Assembly (NCBI RefSeq): GCF_024707545.1
Contig: NZ_CP062229.1
Location: 7,257,238-7,321,237 of the forward strand
Direction: 5' to 3'
From: Mesorhizobium onobrychidis
Lineage (GTDB): Bacteria > Pseudomonadota > Alphaproteobacteria > Rhizobiales > Rhizobiaceae
Length of the DNA: 64,000 nt
Part shown: piece by piece, positions 8,147 through 16,570 of the stretch
Numbering within the stretch: the stretch's first letter is position 1
Layout of the letters: each line of letters opens with the position of its first letter
Made by a program: the position numbers and the translations under genes
The notes under the pieces: generated by a model
Databases searched by the model: none
Told to the model about the DNA's origin: nothing
The model's input: the letters and a program-made list of their open reading frames with translations, nothing else

Positions 8147-9154
8147 TCACAGCCAGCCGCTCTTGCGGAAGCGCCAGTAGAGAACCGAGCAGACCAAAAT
8201 AATCGCTCCCAGAACGACCGGGTAGCCATATTCCATCCTAAGTTCCGGCATGTCGTTGAAGTTCATGCCGTAGATGCCTGCGAGCGCTGTCGGCACCGCC
8301 AGGATTGCAGCCCATGAGGCGAGCTTCTTGGTGATCGCCGTTTCCTGGCTCTGGCCAACCAGGAGGCTCGCCTCGAAGGCAAATGCGAGCACCTCCCGCA
8401 AGCTGTCGATCTTCTCCTGGACGGTGCGGATGTGGTCGGTGACGTCGCGGAACAGCGGGTGCATGGCCGCATGGATCTGCGGCAGGTCGGCGCTGGTCAG
8501 CCGGCGGCAGACTTCCACCAGCGGCAGCGCGGCGTTGCGCAGGCGCAAGAGATCGCGGCGCAGCATGTAGAGCCGCTCTATGTCGGAGCCGGTCATCGGC
8601 TTCAGCAGAACCCTGTCCTCGATCGCCTCGACCTCGTCCTCGATCTGCTCGAGCACCGGCATGTAGTTGTCGACGATGAAATCGAGAATGGCATAGAGGA
8701 CGAAATCCTCGCCCTTGGCTAGCGAATGCGGGCAGCTTTCCCAATGCTGGCGAACGACGGCATAAGAAGTCGACGGACCGTGCCTGACGCTGACGATGTA
8801 GCCGGCGCCGACGAACAGATGCGTCTCGCCGAAGGTGACGCGCCTGTCGATCAGTTGAGCCGTGCGGGCAACGATGAACAACGCATCGCCATATTGCTCG
8901 ATCTTCGGCCGCTGATGCGGATGCTCGGCGTCCTCGATCGCCAGATCGTGCAGGTGGAATTGCGCCTGGACGCGAAGCAACAGGTTGCGGTCCGGCTCCA
9001 GCAGGCCGATCCAGACGACATGACCTGGCTTCTTGGCCCATTCGCCAGCTTCCTCGATCGGAATGTCGGCGACACGCCGGCCGGCGGTATAGACGCTGGA
9101 AGCGACGATGGCCGATGTCGGCGGGGCCGGCGTCAGGTTCCGAACGGTTTCCAT
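8147..9154 (-). CDS. corA: CorA-family magnesium/cobalt transporter
   Basis: This 335-residue protein has a large acidic cytoplasmic domain and two C-terminal membrane helices. The signature GMN (IYGMNFNDMPEL) lies at the end of the first helix near residue 298, and the second helix ends at YWRFRKSGWL. CorA pentamers carry Mg2+ (and Co2+, Ni2+) across the inner membrane. AGGAGG stands before the ATG at 9154. The gene is separate from phoU, with a 90-base gap between them. Confidence 0.93.
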   Translation of the reverse strand: METVRNLTPAPPTSAIVASSVYTAGRRVADIPIEEAGEWAKKPGHVVWIGLLEPDRNLLLRVQAQFHLHDLAIEDAEHPHQRPKIEQYGDALFIVARTAQLIDRRVTFGETHLFVGAGYIVSVRHGPSTSYAVVRQHWESCPHSLAKGEDFVLYAILDFIVDNYMPVLEQIEDEVEAIEDRVLLKPMTGSDIERLYMLRRDLLRLRNAALPLVEVCRRLTSADLPQIHAAMHPLFRDVTDHIRTVQEKIDSLREVLAFAFEASLLVGQSQETAITKKLASWAAILAVPTALAGIYGMNFNDMPELRMEYGYPVVLGAIILVCSVLYWRFRKSGWL

Positions 9155-9245
9155 CGCTACCTCCTGGAGGCATGGCCTCGGGTCAGGATCAGGAACGTTC
9201 GGTAAAGCTTAGCCTAAATCAGCAATGGGTTCGAGAGGCAGCCGT

Positions 9246-9971
9246 TCACTTCGCCGGTAGCGTTGCGGGAAGCACAATCTTGTCTGTCTTGTCGCCCTTC
9301 GGCCGCTCGGCCGGCATCTGGTCGCCGGTGACGATGTAGTAGATCGTCTCGGCGATATTGGTGGCGTGATCGCCGATCCGCTCGATATTCTTGGCGCAAA
9401 ACAGCAGGTGCGTGCAAGGCGTGATGTTGCGCGGATCTTCCATCATGTATGTCAGCAACTCGCGAAACAGCGAGGTGTACACGGCGTCGATCTGATCATC
9501 GCGATCACGCACGAAGCCGATCTTTTCCACCGAGCGCGACGCGTAGACGTCGAGCACTTCCTTGAGCTGCGTCAACGCCAGGTCGGCCAAGGCCTCAATG
9601 CCACGGAACAGGCTGGTCGGCTGGCGCCCTTCTATGACGGCAACCACGCGCTTGGCGACATTCTTGCCGAGGTCGCCGACCCGTTCGAGGTCCGCCGAGA
9701 TGCGGATCGCGCCGACGATCTCGCGCAAATCCGTCGCCATCGGCTGGCGCTTGGCGATGATGATGATCGCCTTGTCGTCGATCTCGCGCTGCCCTTCGTC
9801 CAGAACGGCATCGTCACGGATGACTTTCTGGGCAAGGCCGGGGTCGGCGTTGACCAGGGCCGCGATCGCCTGTTCGACCATGCGTTCGGCATGCCCGCCC
9901 ATCGCGGCGATGCGCTTCGACAGATATTTCAGCTCCTCGTCATAGGCGCTGACGATGTGCACGGACTGCAT
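9246..9971 (-). CDS. phoU: Phosphate signalling protein PhoU
   Basis: The 241-residue protein has two tandem PhoU helical-bundle domains. It starts HIVSAYDEELKYLSKRIAAMGGHAE, and the repeated metal-site motifs appear as DLERVGDLGKNVAKR (about 93-107) and NIERIGDHATNIAE (about 195-208). PhoU links the Pst phosphate transporter to the PhoR kinase and keeps the Pho regulon off when phosphate is plentiful. Here it follows phoR directly, with a palindromic repeat between; pst genes are not in this stretch. Confidence 0.95.
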   Translation of the reverse strand: MQSVHIVSAYDEELKYLSKRIAAMGGHAERMVEQAIAALVNADPGLAQKVIRDDAVLDEGQREIDDKAIIIIAKRQPMATDLREIVGAIRISADLERVGDLGKNVAKRVVAVIEGRQPTSLFRGIEALADLALTQLKEVLDVYASRSVEKIGFVRDRDDQIDAVYTSLFRELLTYMMEDPRNITPCTHLLFCAKNIERIGDHATNIAETIYYIVTGDQMPAERPKGDKTDKIVLPATLPAK

Positions 9972-10058
9972 GGAGATGCCTTCCCGGGGTCTTCTGGTCC
10001 GAGTCGTTTCCTCGAATCCCCGCTGATACGCTAGCCGGATGACAGAAAAAAGAAACCG

Positions 10059-10155
10059 TTAGAGCGACGTGCGTCCACTTGGACACAGAGTACGCTCTAA
10101 GTCCCTTATCCACGCATCCGGCTGTCCTAAAATCTTCCGGTTTTCGGGCCGACGC
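10059..10155. repeat. RIME-like palindromic repeat, copy 1 (phoR-phoU gap)
   Basis: The block starts with TTAGAGCG (10059-10066) and its mirror CGCTCTAA (10093-10100), with GCGTCCACTTGGAC inside. It continues with a second module that ends TTCCGGTTTTCGGGCCGACG. The same two-module order is found at 11514-11615. Modules of this kind recur between genes in rhizobial genomes (RIME elements). The copy is less symmetric than copy 2, suggesting decay. Confidence 0.75.
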
Positions 10156-10159
10156 GTTC

Positions 10160-11446
10160 TTAGGTAGTGAGGCGTCCGTGCGCTGGCAAATGCACCGTGA
10201 AAGCTGCGCCCTTGCCGACCTCCGACTTGATTGAGAGCCTGGCGTTGTGGCGCGTCAGGATATGCTTGACGATGGACAGGCCAAGCCCGGTGCCTTTCTG
10301 GGTCCGGCTGTTTTCGACATCGACGCGGTAGAAGCGTTCGGTGATGCGCGGGATGTGCTCCTCGGGAATGCCGGGACCGAAGTCCCGGATGGTGACGTCA
10401 ATGCCCGGTTCGGGACCGTCATCGCTATGAGCAATCGTCACCACGACACGTCCACCCGACTGTCCGTATTTGCAGGCGTTTTCCAGCAGATTCTCGAAAA
10501 CCTGGAAAAGTTCATCGCGGTCCCCCGGCACATTGAGCGGCCCTTCCGCGAAATCCCGCTCGATGGCAACGCCGTTTTCCCTGGCAAGCGGCCCCAGCGA
10601 GTCGATGACGCTGTCGAGGGTCTGGCGGAGATCGACCTCGGTTCCCGGCTTCAGATAAGGTTTCATTTCCAGTCGCGACAGCGACAGCAGGTCGTCGATC
10701 AGGCGCGCCATGCGGCCGGTCTGGTTCTGCATGATCTGCAGGAACTGCTCGCGCGCCGCCGGGTCGTTGCGGGCCGGGCCGCGCAGCGTCTCGATGAAAC
10801 CGGAGATCGAGGCGAGCGGGGTGCGCAGTTCATGGCTGGCATTGGCGATGAAGTCGGCCCGCATCCGGTCGATGCGTCGCGCCTCGCTCTGGTCCTTGAA
10901 GACCAGCACATAGAGGTCGGTGCCGTGACCGACCGAAGACGCACTCACCCGATAGGCCCGTTCGACCGGCAGCTTTTCGGTATAGTCAACGACATCCGAA
11001 GCGGCGGCGCCCGATAAAATACTGTCCAGCAAGGCCTGCATCTCGGGCGCCCGGAATTTCAGCGACAGCAACATGCCCGGTGCGATGCCGCCGAAGGCGG
11101 CGAAGGCGGCGGCGTTGGCATGGACGATCGTGGCGGTGCGATCGAAGATGATCAGCGGATCGGCAACGGCGGCCGCCAGATATTCTCCCGACAGCTGTTG
11201 TAGCCCGCCCGCCTCGATCGCCGCGGCATCCTCAGCGGACTGGCGCGCAACGCCGGCCGGCAGCATCGCGGCGGCAAGCAGCAGCACGGCACATGCCAGC
11301 AGCACCACATAGCCGGTCACGTCTGCGAAACCATAGACCGTCAGGACCGCGACGATGCCGGCCGCCAGCAGCAAGCGGCTGTTCCACAACCGGGTGGCGA
11401 CCAGTTGCGCTGTGCTTCGCTGTTCTGTGCCGCCCATGTCAGCCAT
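10160..11446 (-). CDS. phoR: Phosphate-regulon sensor histidine kinase
   Basis: The 428-residue kinase has two N-terminal membrane helices (about residues 25-67), a PAS domain (about 90-190, LLSKFRAPEMQ-like region), the phosphoacceptor box FIANASHELRTPLASISGF (His near 208) and an ATPase domain with NLLENACKYG, DFGPGIPEEHIPRITERFYR and GTGLGLSIVKH. This layout is that of PhoR. The following phoU gene supports the assignment. PhoR phosphorylates PhoB at low phosphate. No phoB or pstSCAB is present in the window, which is unusual for a rhizobial pho locus. Confidence 0.9.
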   Translation of the reverse strand: MADMGGTEQRSTAQLVATRLWNSRLLLAAGIVAVLTVYGFADVTGYVVLLACAVLLLAAAMLPAGVARQSAEDAAAIEAGGLQQLSGEYLAAAVADPLIIFDRTATIVHANAAAFAAFGGIAPGMLLSLKFRAPEMQALLDSILSGAAASDVVDYTEKLPVERAYRVSASSVGHGTDLYVLVFKDQSEARRIDRMRADFIANASHELRTPLASISGFIETLRGPARNDPAAREQFLQIMQNQTGRMARLIDDLLSLSRLEMKPYLKPGTEVDLRQTLDSVIDSLGPLARENGVAIERDFAEGPLNVPGDRDELFQVFENLLENACKYGQSGGRVVVTIAHSDDGPEPGIDVTIRDFGPGIPEEHIPRITERFYRVDVENSRTQKGTGLGLSIVKHILTRHNARLSIKSEVGKGAAFTVHLPAHGRLTT

Positions 11447-11513
11447 TGTCAGCCATTCGCGCGCACTCCTCCACCCGGTCCGGCCGGGTGCAAACTTCCC
11501 GCTGGACCGGCGC

Positions 11514-11615
11514 TAGAGCGCCGTGCGTCCAATTGGACGCACAGAGGACGCTCTACCACTGTTAATCTGCTGCATCGTTCTTTCCGAAAACGATTCCGAT
11601 TTTCGGGCCGATGCA
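11514..11615. repeat. RIME-like palindromic repeat, copy 2 (phoR-ppk2 gap)
   Basis: Module one runs from TAGAGCG (11514) to CGCTCTA (11555) around GTGCGTCCAATTGGACGCAC, a near-perfect palindrome. Module two runs from CTGCATCG to CGATGCAG (11569-11615) with TTTCCGAAAA and TTTTCGGG inside. It matches copy 1 at 10059 module for module. It lies between the divergent phoR and ppk2 genes and fills most of their shared promoter region. Confidence 0.8.
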
Positions 11616-11663
11616 GTAAGGCTCCCAATAGCATGAGTCCGGAAACTGGAAAGGTTCGTCTCG

Positions 11664-12572
11664 ATGAAAAACCCCAAGGAAGATGCCGCCGCGCCCGTTC
11701 CAGGTCCGCTGAAGATCCGCATCGACGGCAAGGAGCGCGAGTTCGACATCGAGGATCCAAAGCTTCCGGACTGGGTCGAAGACAACAAGCTGAGCGCCGG
11801 CGGCTACCCCTACGACAAGAAAATGAAAAGCGACGAGTATGACGAGACGCTCGAGCGGCTGCAGATCGAGCTGGTCAAGGCGCAGGCATGGCTGCAATCG
11901 ACGGGCAAGCGGGTGATGTCGCTGTTCGAAGGACGCGATGCCGCAGGCAAGGGCGGCACGATCTTCGCGCTGCGCCAGTACATGAACCCCAGGACAGCGC
12001 GCAACGTAGCGCTGACCAAGCCTAGCCCAACCGAACTCGGGCAATGGTATTTTCAGCGCTATGTCGCGCACTTCCCGACATCCGGCGAGTTCGTCACCTT
12101 CGACCGCTCCTGGTATAATCGCGCCGGCGTCGAGCCGGTCATGAGCTTCTGCACGCCGGAGCAGCACCAGAAATTCCTGGACGAGACGCCGTATTTTGAA
12201 CGGATGATCTGCAACGAGGGCATCCATTTCTTCAAGTTCTGGCTAAACATCGGTCGGGAAACACAGCTTGAGCGATTTCACGATCGCCGCTGGAGTCCTT
12301 TGAAGAGCTGGAAATTCTCGCCGATCGACATTGCCGGCATCACCAAATGGGACGACTACACCAAGGCGCGCGATCTCATGTTCGCACGCACGCACGAGGA
12401 ATTCGCGCCCTGGATCATCGTGCGTGCCAACGACAAGCAGCGCGCGCGACTTGCCATCATCCGGCGCATCCTGTTGTCGCTTCCCTATGACGGCCGCGAT
12501 CTCGACGCCATCGGCAAGGAAGACAAGAAGATCATCGGGGAAGGGCCTTCGTTCCTGGGAATACAGGCCTGA
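11664..12572 (+). CDS. ppk2: Polyphosphate kinase 2
   Basis: The 302-residue protein is a PPK2-family P-loop kinase. The Walker A segment is [13 protein letters not shown] (about residue 89), and the Walker B/lid region is [15 protein letters not shown]. The family moves phosphate between polyphosphate and nucleotides, usually making GTP or ATP from polyphosphate. The length fits the single-domain class I type. The ATG at 11664 is preceded by GGTTCGTCTCG, with only a weak ribosome site. Its position beside phoR and phoU fits phosphate storage, although co-regulation is not shown. Confidence 0.93.
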   Translation: MKNPKEDAAAPVPGPLKIRIDGKEREFDIEDPKLPDWVEDNKLSAGGYPYDKKMKSDEYDETLERLQIELVKAQAWLQSTGKRVMSLFEGRDAAGKGGTIFALRQYMNPRTARNVALTKPSPTELGQWYFQRYVAHFPTSGEFVTFDRSWYNRAGVEPVMSFCTPEQHQKFLDETPYFERMICNEGIHFFKFWLNIGRETQLERFHDRRWSPLKSWKFSPIDIAGITKWDDYTKARDLMFARTHEEFAPWIIVRANDKQRARLAIIRRILLSLPYDGRDLDAIGKEDKKIIGEGPSFLGIQA

Positions 12573-12575
12573 AGA

Positions 12576-12605
12576 GTGCCGCGCGCCCCCAAGGACGCGC
12601 GGCAC
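12576..12605. terminator. GC-rich hairpin between convergent ppk2 and crotonase genes
   Basis: GTGCCGCGCG (12576-12585) pairs perfectly with CGCGCGGCAC (12596-12605) across ten bases, just after the ppk2 stop. There is no T tract, so it may act as a weak bidirectional stop or an RNA-stabilising end. Confidence 0.5.
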
Positions 12606-12642
12606 GATTCCAGATGTTCCTGTCATTCTGCCGAATGACTTC

Positions 12643-13389
12643 TCATGCCGCCAGCCGAGCAATCCGCTGCAGCCGCCGCAGCGTGGTATCGTCCTGTAAA
12701 GCCTGCTGAAACAGCGAAATCTCCTGGTCAATGCGATCGCAGAGCGCGCCTGTGTCGCCCTTGAGCAGGTCGCGCGTCTGCAGCAGTGCGGCGACCGGCT
12801 TCTTGGCGAGTTGCCTGGCTCTGCCAAGTGCGGCTTCCTCGACATCGCCCACCACGATCTCCGTGACCAGGCCAAGCAACCTGGCGTCCTCGGCACTGAG
12901 CGTGTCGCCCAGGCAGAAGAAGCGGAAAGCGCCGGCATAACCGAGTTTCTGCGGCGCCAGGATGCTGGTCGCCGCGTCCGGCACGAGGCCGAAATCGACG
13001 AACGGCACCCGGAACGTGCTTTCATCAGATGCGATCACCATGTCGCAATGGAACAGGATGGTGCAGCCGACGCCGACGGCGTCGCCATCGACACAGGCAA
13101 GGACCGGTTTCGGGAACGTCGCCAATGTGCGGAACATGTCGGTGACGGCGGCGATCAATCGTTGATGCTTGGTGGCGTCGAGGAATTCGGAAAAATCGCC
13201 GCCGAGGCAGAAGCAGCCGGCGAGGCCGCGCAGCACCACGACGCGCACATCATCGTCGATTGCGGCTTCGTGGAAGATCTTGGCCAGGCTTTCATAAGCT
13301 CGCCCGTCCAGCACGGGTCGGCCGTCTTCCGACGACACCGTGACAATCAGGGTATGATTCCGAAACTCTGTTTGCGGGTGGATGTTCAT
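12643..13389 (-). CDS. Crotonase/enoyl-CoA isomerase-like protein linked to luxI
   Basis: This 248-residue crotonase-fold protein has the oxyanion-hole segments GCFCLGGDFSEF and DGDAVGVGCTILFHCDMVIA. The two hydratase glutamates are not at their usual places: CELA is replaced by CTIL and QPE by VPF. An acidic residue occurs instead in GLVPDAATS, at the position used by the Eci-type 3,2-enoyl-CoA isomerases (Glu there, Asp here). It is therefore more likely an isomerase or an altered activity than a hydratase. The ATG at 13389 has GGAG six bases upstream and lies 16 bases beyond the luxI stop, so co-translation with luxI is likely. It may shape the acyl chain used for signal synthesis; that is inference. 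Confidence 0.75.
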   Translation of the reverse strand: MNIHPQTEFRNHTLIVTVSSEDGRPVLDGRAYESLAKIFHEAAIDDDVRVVVLRGLAGCFCLGGDFSEFLDATKHQRLIAAVTDMFRTLATFPKPVLACVDGDAVGVGCTILFHCDMVIASDESTFRVPFVDFGLVPDAATSILAPQKLGYAGAFRFFCLGDTLSAEDARLLGLVTEIVVGDVEEAALGRARQLAKKPVAALLQTRDLLKGDTGALCDRIDQEISLFQQALQDDTTLRRLQRIARLAA

Positions 13390-13404
13390 GGCTGTCTCCA
13401 ATTC

Positions 13405-14043
13405 TCACGAGGCCTGCCTCATTCCGAGCCTGTCGGGATATCCCCTGGCCAGCACCGGCGCGAAATGACTGCGACGCGAACGCACCACCTCAAGCGTATG
13501 CTCGTTGAAGGTGAGCAGTGTGGCGACGACCTGCTGGTTGCCATAGGTGCGCTGGTAGCCAAGCGGCTTCGCCAGGAAGTGCAACTGCAGCGCCCGCAGG
13601 ACCCACATCGGCTCGAACTCGATGATCACCTGGTTGACGTTCCGCTTCAGCCCCCACTCGACGAAGCCGGCAATGAGCTCGGTGCCGACCGTCGAGACGC
13701 CGCGCTTGCCGTCACGAAATCCCGGCGCCACCGCGTAGCGGGTCAGTTCCCAAACGTTCGGGCCGGACGGTGGCGTCCCTTCATAGAGGTCCGCCAGCAC
13801 CTCGGTCAGAAGATGCGCCCGCGTTGTCGGCAACATCCGCTGATAACCGGCGAGCTCGCCATTGCGGACGACGAGCTGATGCACCGCCTCGTCATGGTCG
13901 AACTGATCGATCTCAAGGCCATCGGGGCGCTGCAGGTCGGTCCACCCCATCTCCTCGACGAAAATCTTGTAGCGCAATCGATGGACGGCCTCCCAAAGGT
14001 CGGGACGTTCCATAAGTTCCTGTGTGGTAAGGGAAAAAAGCAT
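13405..14043 (-). CDS. LuxI-family acyl-homoserine-lactone synthase
   Basis: The 212-residue protein has the LuxI family's invariant residues: Arg in HRLRYKIF, Phe in the same segment, Trp in EEMGW, Asp residues in EIDQFDHD, Arg in YQRMLPTT, and Glu/Arg in WELTRYAV. The enzyme joins an acyl chain from acyl-ACP to S-adenosylmethionine to make the homoserine-lactone signal. AGGAG stands seven bases before the ATG at 14043. It lies between luxR and the crotonase on the same strand. The acyl chain made cannot be predicted. Confidence 0.93.
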   Translation of the reverse strand: MLFSLTTQELMERPDLWEAVHRLRYKIFVEEMGWTDLQRPDGLEIDQFDHDEAVHQLVVRNGELAGYQRMLPTTRAHLLTEVLADLYEGTPPSGPNVWELTRYAVAPGFRDGKRGVSTVGTELIAGFVEWGLKRNVNQVIIEFEPMWVLRALQLHFLAKPLGYQRTYGNQQVVATLLTFNEHTLEVVRSRRSHFAPVLARGYPDRLGMRQAS

Positions 14044-14122
14044 CTGCCGTCTCCTAGGTTCAATAGGAAGATACGGCCGGGCTGTCCCGAGAAAATTACG
14101 CGATCACGTAGGCAAGAATTTC

Positions 14123-14141
14123 TAGGCCGGCACGGCCGAGC
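14123..14141. promoter_or_regulatory. Inverted repeat between luxR and luxI
   Basis: CTAGGCCG and CGGCCGAG are near-perfect inverted arms around GCA, directly after the luxR stop and about 80 bases before the luxI start. It could be a weak luxR terminator (A/T-rich bases follow on the minus strand) or a lux-box-like operator for luxI. Sequence alone does not decide. Confidence 0.35.
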
Positions 14142-14872
14142 TAGCTAATATAGCCGCGCCTTATCGCTTCCGCGACCGCCTGCACCCGGTTGACGGCACC
14201 GAGTTTGCTTTTGGCGTTAAGAAGGTGTTTCTCTGACGTGTGTTCCGAAATGCCGAGAATCTGTGAAATCTCCCATTCGGACTTGCCGACGGCGGCCCAT
14301 TGCATGCATTCGCGCTCACGCGGCGTCAGTTCGACGTGGTCGATGGTCTGGGCCGCCATCGTGTGGAGTTGCATGGCACGGCCGATCGCATAGGTCGCGG
14401 CCAGCGACACCAGTCCGAAATCGGCGCCAGACAATTCGACGGCTTCGCCGCCGAGCGACACCATGACGATCTGGCCATCGAGCGTGACCAGCGGGAAGGC
14501 CAAACCGTCGCGCAGCTTGAATTCGCCGGCGTCGCCCATCACTTCGCCGCTGCTCTTGTCGATGCGGATGCTCTGGGACGCCTCCCGCCACTGGAACGGC
14601 GCCTGAAGCTGCTTCATGTGGCTGACGACGGGGTCGTGGTCGACATAGTTGCGCGCCACATAGCGCTCCAGCCATTCTCCCGGCCACTCGCAAAGCAGCA
14701 CATGGTCCTTTTGCTGGCCTCTTGGCGTGCCCGGTTGCGGAACCGTTCCGGCCATCAGCGCAGTCAGGCCGAACTCCGAGGTTATGCCAAGCAGCTTTTC
14801 GCAGACTGCGGCCGCCGTATTGGCGTGCTGCAGCTGATCTATGAATTCCAGTGTACGATCGAAGTGGCCCAT
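14141..14872 (-). CDS. LuxR-family quorum-sensing regulator
   Basis: The 243-residue protein has an N-terminal autoinducer-binding domain and a C-terminal LuxR helix-turn-helix. Ligand-pocket residues are seen in CEWPGEWLERYVARNYVDHDPVV (Trp, Tyr, Asp-Pro) and PFQW. The DNA-binding domain is LTPRERECMQWAAVGKSEWE followed by ISQILGISEHTSEKH. It is the likely receptor for the signal made by the adjacent luxI product. The two genes run in the same direction with a 97-base gap. Confidence 0.93.
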   Translation of the reverse strand: MGHFDRTLEFIDQLQHANTAAAVCEKLLGITSEFGLTALMAGTVPQPGTPRGQQKDHVLLCEWPGEWLERYVARNYVDHDPVVSHMKQLQAPFQWREASQSIRIDKSSGEVMGDAGEFKLRDGLAFPLVTLDGQIVMVSLGGEAVELSGADFGLVSLAATYAIGRAMQLHTMAAQTIDHVELTPRERECMQWAAVGKSEWEISQILGISEHTSEKHLLNAKSKLGAVNRVQAVAEAIRRGYIS

Positions 14873-14918
14873 CGCAACATCTACCCCATGTTGCCTTCCG
14901 CGTTGAGATCAACGGTCC

Positions 14919-14934
14919 AGTGCTGACCTGCACT
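14919..14934. promoter_or_regulatory. Candidate lux box upstream of luxR
   Basis: AGTGC-TGACCT-GCACT is a 16-base inverted repeat centred about 54 bases upstream of the luxR start. Size and place fit a LuxR-type operator, which would give autoregulation of luxR and the downstream luxI. The arms are short and no second copy was found, so the call is tentative. Confidence 0.35.
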
Positions 14935-15130
14935 TTGGCATCGACCCCGGATTACAAACCTGCTCCTCTCTGTTTGCAGCGCCTTGCAGCTACCCTCCAG
15001 CCGACGCCACACATGTTTGCAAGCTCGCTGAAGCATAACCCTAAATCGGCGTGATGAAATCAAAAACCGTTGTGCCTGTGTCATTTTCGTACCAAAAGCC
15101 ACATTGGACAGGACAGGGCGGAGCTCGATC

Positions 15131-15979
15131 GTGGCAATTCGGTGGATATCCGTCGTCTTGATGCTGTCAATGACGGGGGCACAGTGGCTCACGGCAGCGC
15201 GTGCCGCGGAGCCGCAAGTGCCGGTGCTGTGGGATGCAAAGGAGCGGCTGCCGAAGCCTGACCTTTCCGCGCTGCCGCGTCTGAGATTCCTGACCACCAC
15301 TGATTTCCCGCCGTTCAACTTCCTCGACGGGGCAGGCCGCTTGTCCGGCTTCCACGTCGATCTGGCGCGCGCCATCTGCGACGAACTCGGCGTCGCGGAA
15401 AAATGCCAGATCCAGGCGCTGCCCTGGGCCGAGCTCGAAGGAGCGCTGCAGAAGGGCGAGGGCGAAGCAATCATTGCCGGCATCGCCGCCACGCCGGAGT
15501 CGCGGTCGAAGTACGCCTTCTCCCGTTCCTACCTGCAGTTTCCTGCGCGCTTCATCATGCCGAAGACAAAGGCGCTCGCGGAACCGATCTTCGACAGACT
15601 GCGCGGCAGGCGCGTCGGCGTGATCGCCGGCTCCGCGCATGAGCGGATGCTGCGCGAATATTTCGGCACCGTTCAGGTCGTCCCCTTCGACCGGCCGGAA
15701 GAACTCTATGATGATCTCAAGGCCGGCAAGGTCGACGCCGCCTTCGGCGACGGCATGCGCTTCGCCTTCTGGCTGGGCGGTTCGGATGCCGCAGCATGCT
15801 GCCGCTTTGCCGGCGGACCGTATCTGGCGCCAGAATATCTGGGCTCGGGCATGGCCATCGCCACCAGGGCCAACGATCCGGCGCTGGCCGCAGCGTTCGA
15901 CTACGCACTGCAGGAGATTTCGGTGAAAGGCGTCTTCGCCGAATTCTATCTGCGCTATTTCCCGGTCAGTTTTTTCTGA
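15131..15979 (+). CDS. Periplasmic amino-acid-binding protein (SBP family 3)
   Basis: From the GTG at 15131 (GGAG seven bases upstream) the 282-residue product has a signal peptide, AIRWISVVLMLSMTGAQWLTAARA, and then a family 3 solute-binding domain. LRFLTTTDFPPFNFLDGAGR, LSGFHVDLARAICDELG and RRVGVIAGSAHERMLREYF are typical. Such proteins bind polar amino acids in the periplasm and deliver them to an ABC permease. No permease or ATPase gene is adjacent, so the partner is elsewhere or the protein has a sensory role. An alternative TTG start lies at 15104. Confidence 0.85.
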   Translation: MAIRWISVVLMLSMTGAQWLTAARAAEPQVPVLWDAKERLPKPDLSALPRLRFLTTTDFPPFNFLDGAGRLSGFHVDLARAICDELGVAEKCQIQALPWAELEGALQKGEGEAIIAGIAATPESRSKYAFSRSYLQFPARFIMPKTKALAEPIFDRLRGRRVGVIAGSAHERMLREYFGTVQVVPFDRPEELYDDLKAGKVDAAFGDGMRFAFWLGGSDAAACCRFAGGPYLAPEYLGSGMAIATRANDPALAAAFDYALQEISVKGVFAEFYLRYFPVSFF

Positions 15980-16019
15980 TCCGGTCCGGTCAGCTTCTTC
16001 TGACCCTTCAGGGCGCCGA

Positions 16020-16430
16020 TCAAGTCAGCGTGCGAAGGCGGGCCTTGGCGGCGCGGGCGATGGCGGCCACGGTGAGCGTGTCGAGATCGAGTTGGCGACG
16101 GATAAGCTGCAGCACCCTCACCTCCTCCAAGCGCATTTCGAGGTCGACGGCGGCAACCTCGAAGGCTGCGGCATAGGCGGTATCAAGCAGGCGTTCGGGC
16201 AGTGCGTCAGCGACCCGCGCCAAAACACCTTCCAGCCCGTCCTTTTCGTGCAGCATCTTTTGGCAGTCCTGGGCGACGCCGACCAGCCGGTCATGGTCGA
16301 AGTCCTCGAACACCGGCCATGAGCGGACGACGTCGCCGATCCGCGCCAGTTCGACATCGGTCATGTCGCGATCGGACGCGGAGGTGATGACCATCAGATA
16401 GATCAGGGCTTCATGCGGCGGCAACGACAT
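16020..16430 (-). CDS. TerB-family protein
   Basis: The 136-residue protein is almost wholly helical and matches the TerB/tellurite-resistance domain: LMVITSASDRDMTDVELARIGDVV near the N-terminus and AAFEVAAVDLEMRLEEVRVLQLIRRQL towards the end, with acidic residues that could bind metal. The role of lone TerB proteins is not known. It is convergent with the binding-protein gene and divergent from lysyl-tRNA synthetase. Confidence 0.8.
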   Translation of the reverse strand: MSLPPHEALIYLMVITSASDRDMTDVELARIGDVVRSWPVFEDFDHDRLVGVAQDCQKMLHEKDGLEGVLARVADALPERLLDTAYAAAFEVAAVDLEMRLEEVRVLQLIRRQLDLDTLTVAAIARAAKARLRTLT

Positions 16431-16570
16431 TAAAAACTCCTCAAACGGGCTCCGAAGTTAGGAACGCGGCACCGACGCCGCAAGGAAAAAGAGCCGCGAT
16501 CGTTGACGCCCACGGCAGGCACGCCTAGAGACCGGTTGAAAAAGCCTCTTCCGGCCCCCTTTTTGCGGCG

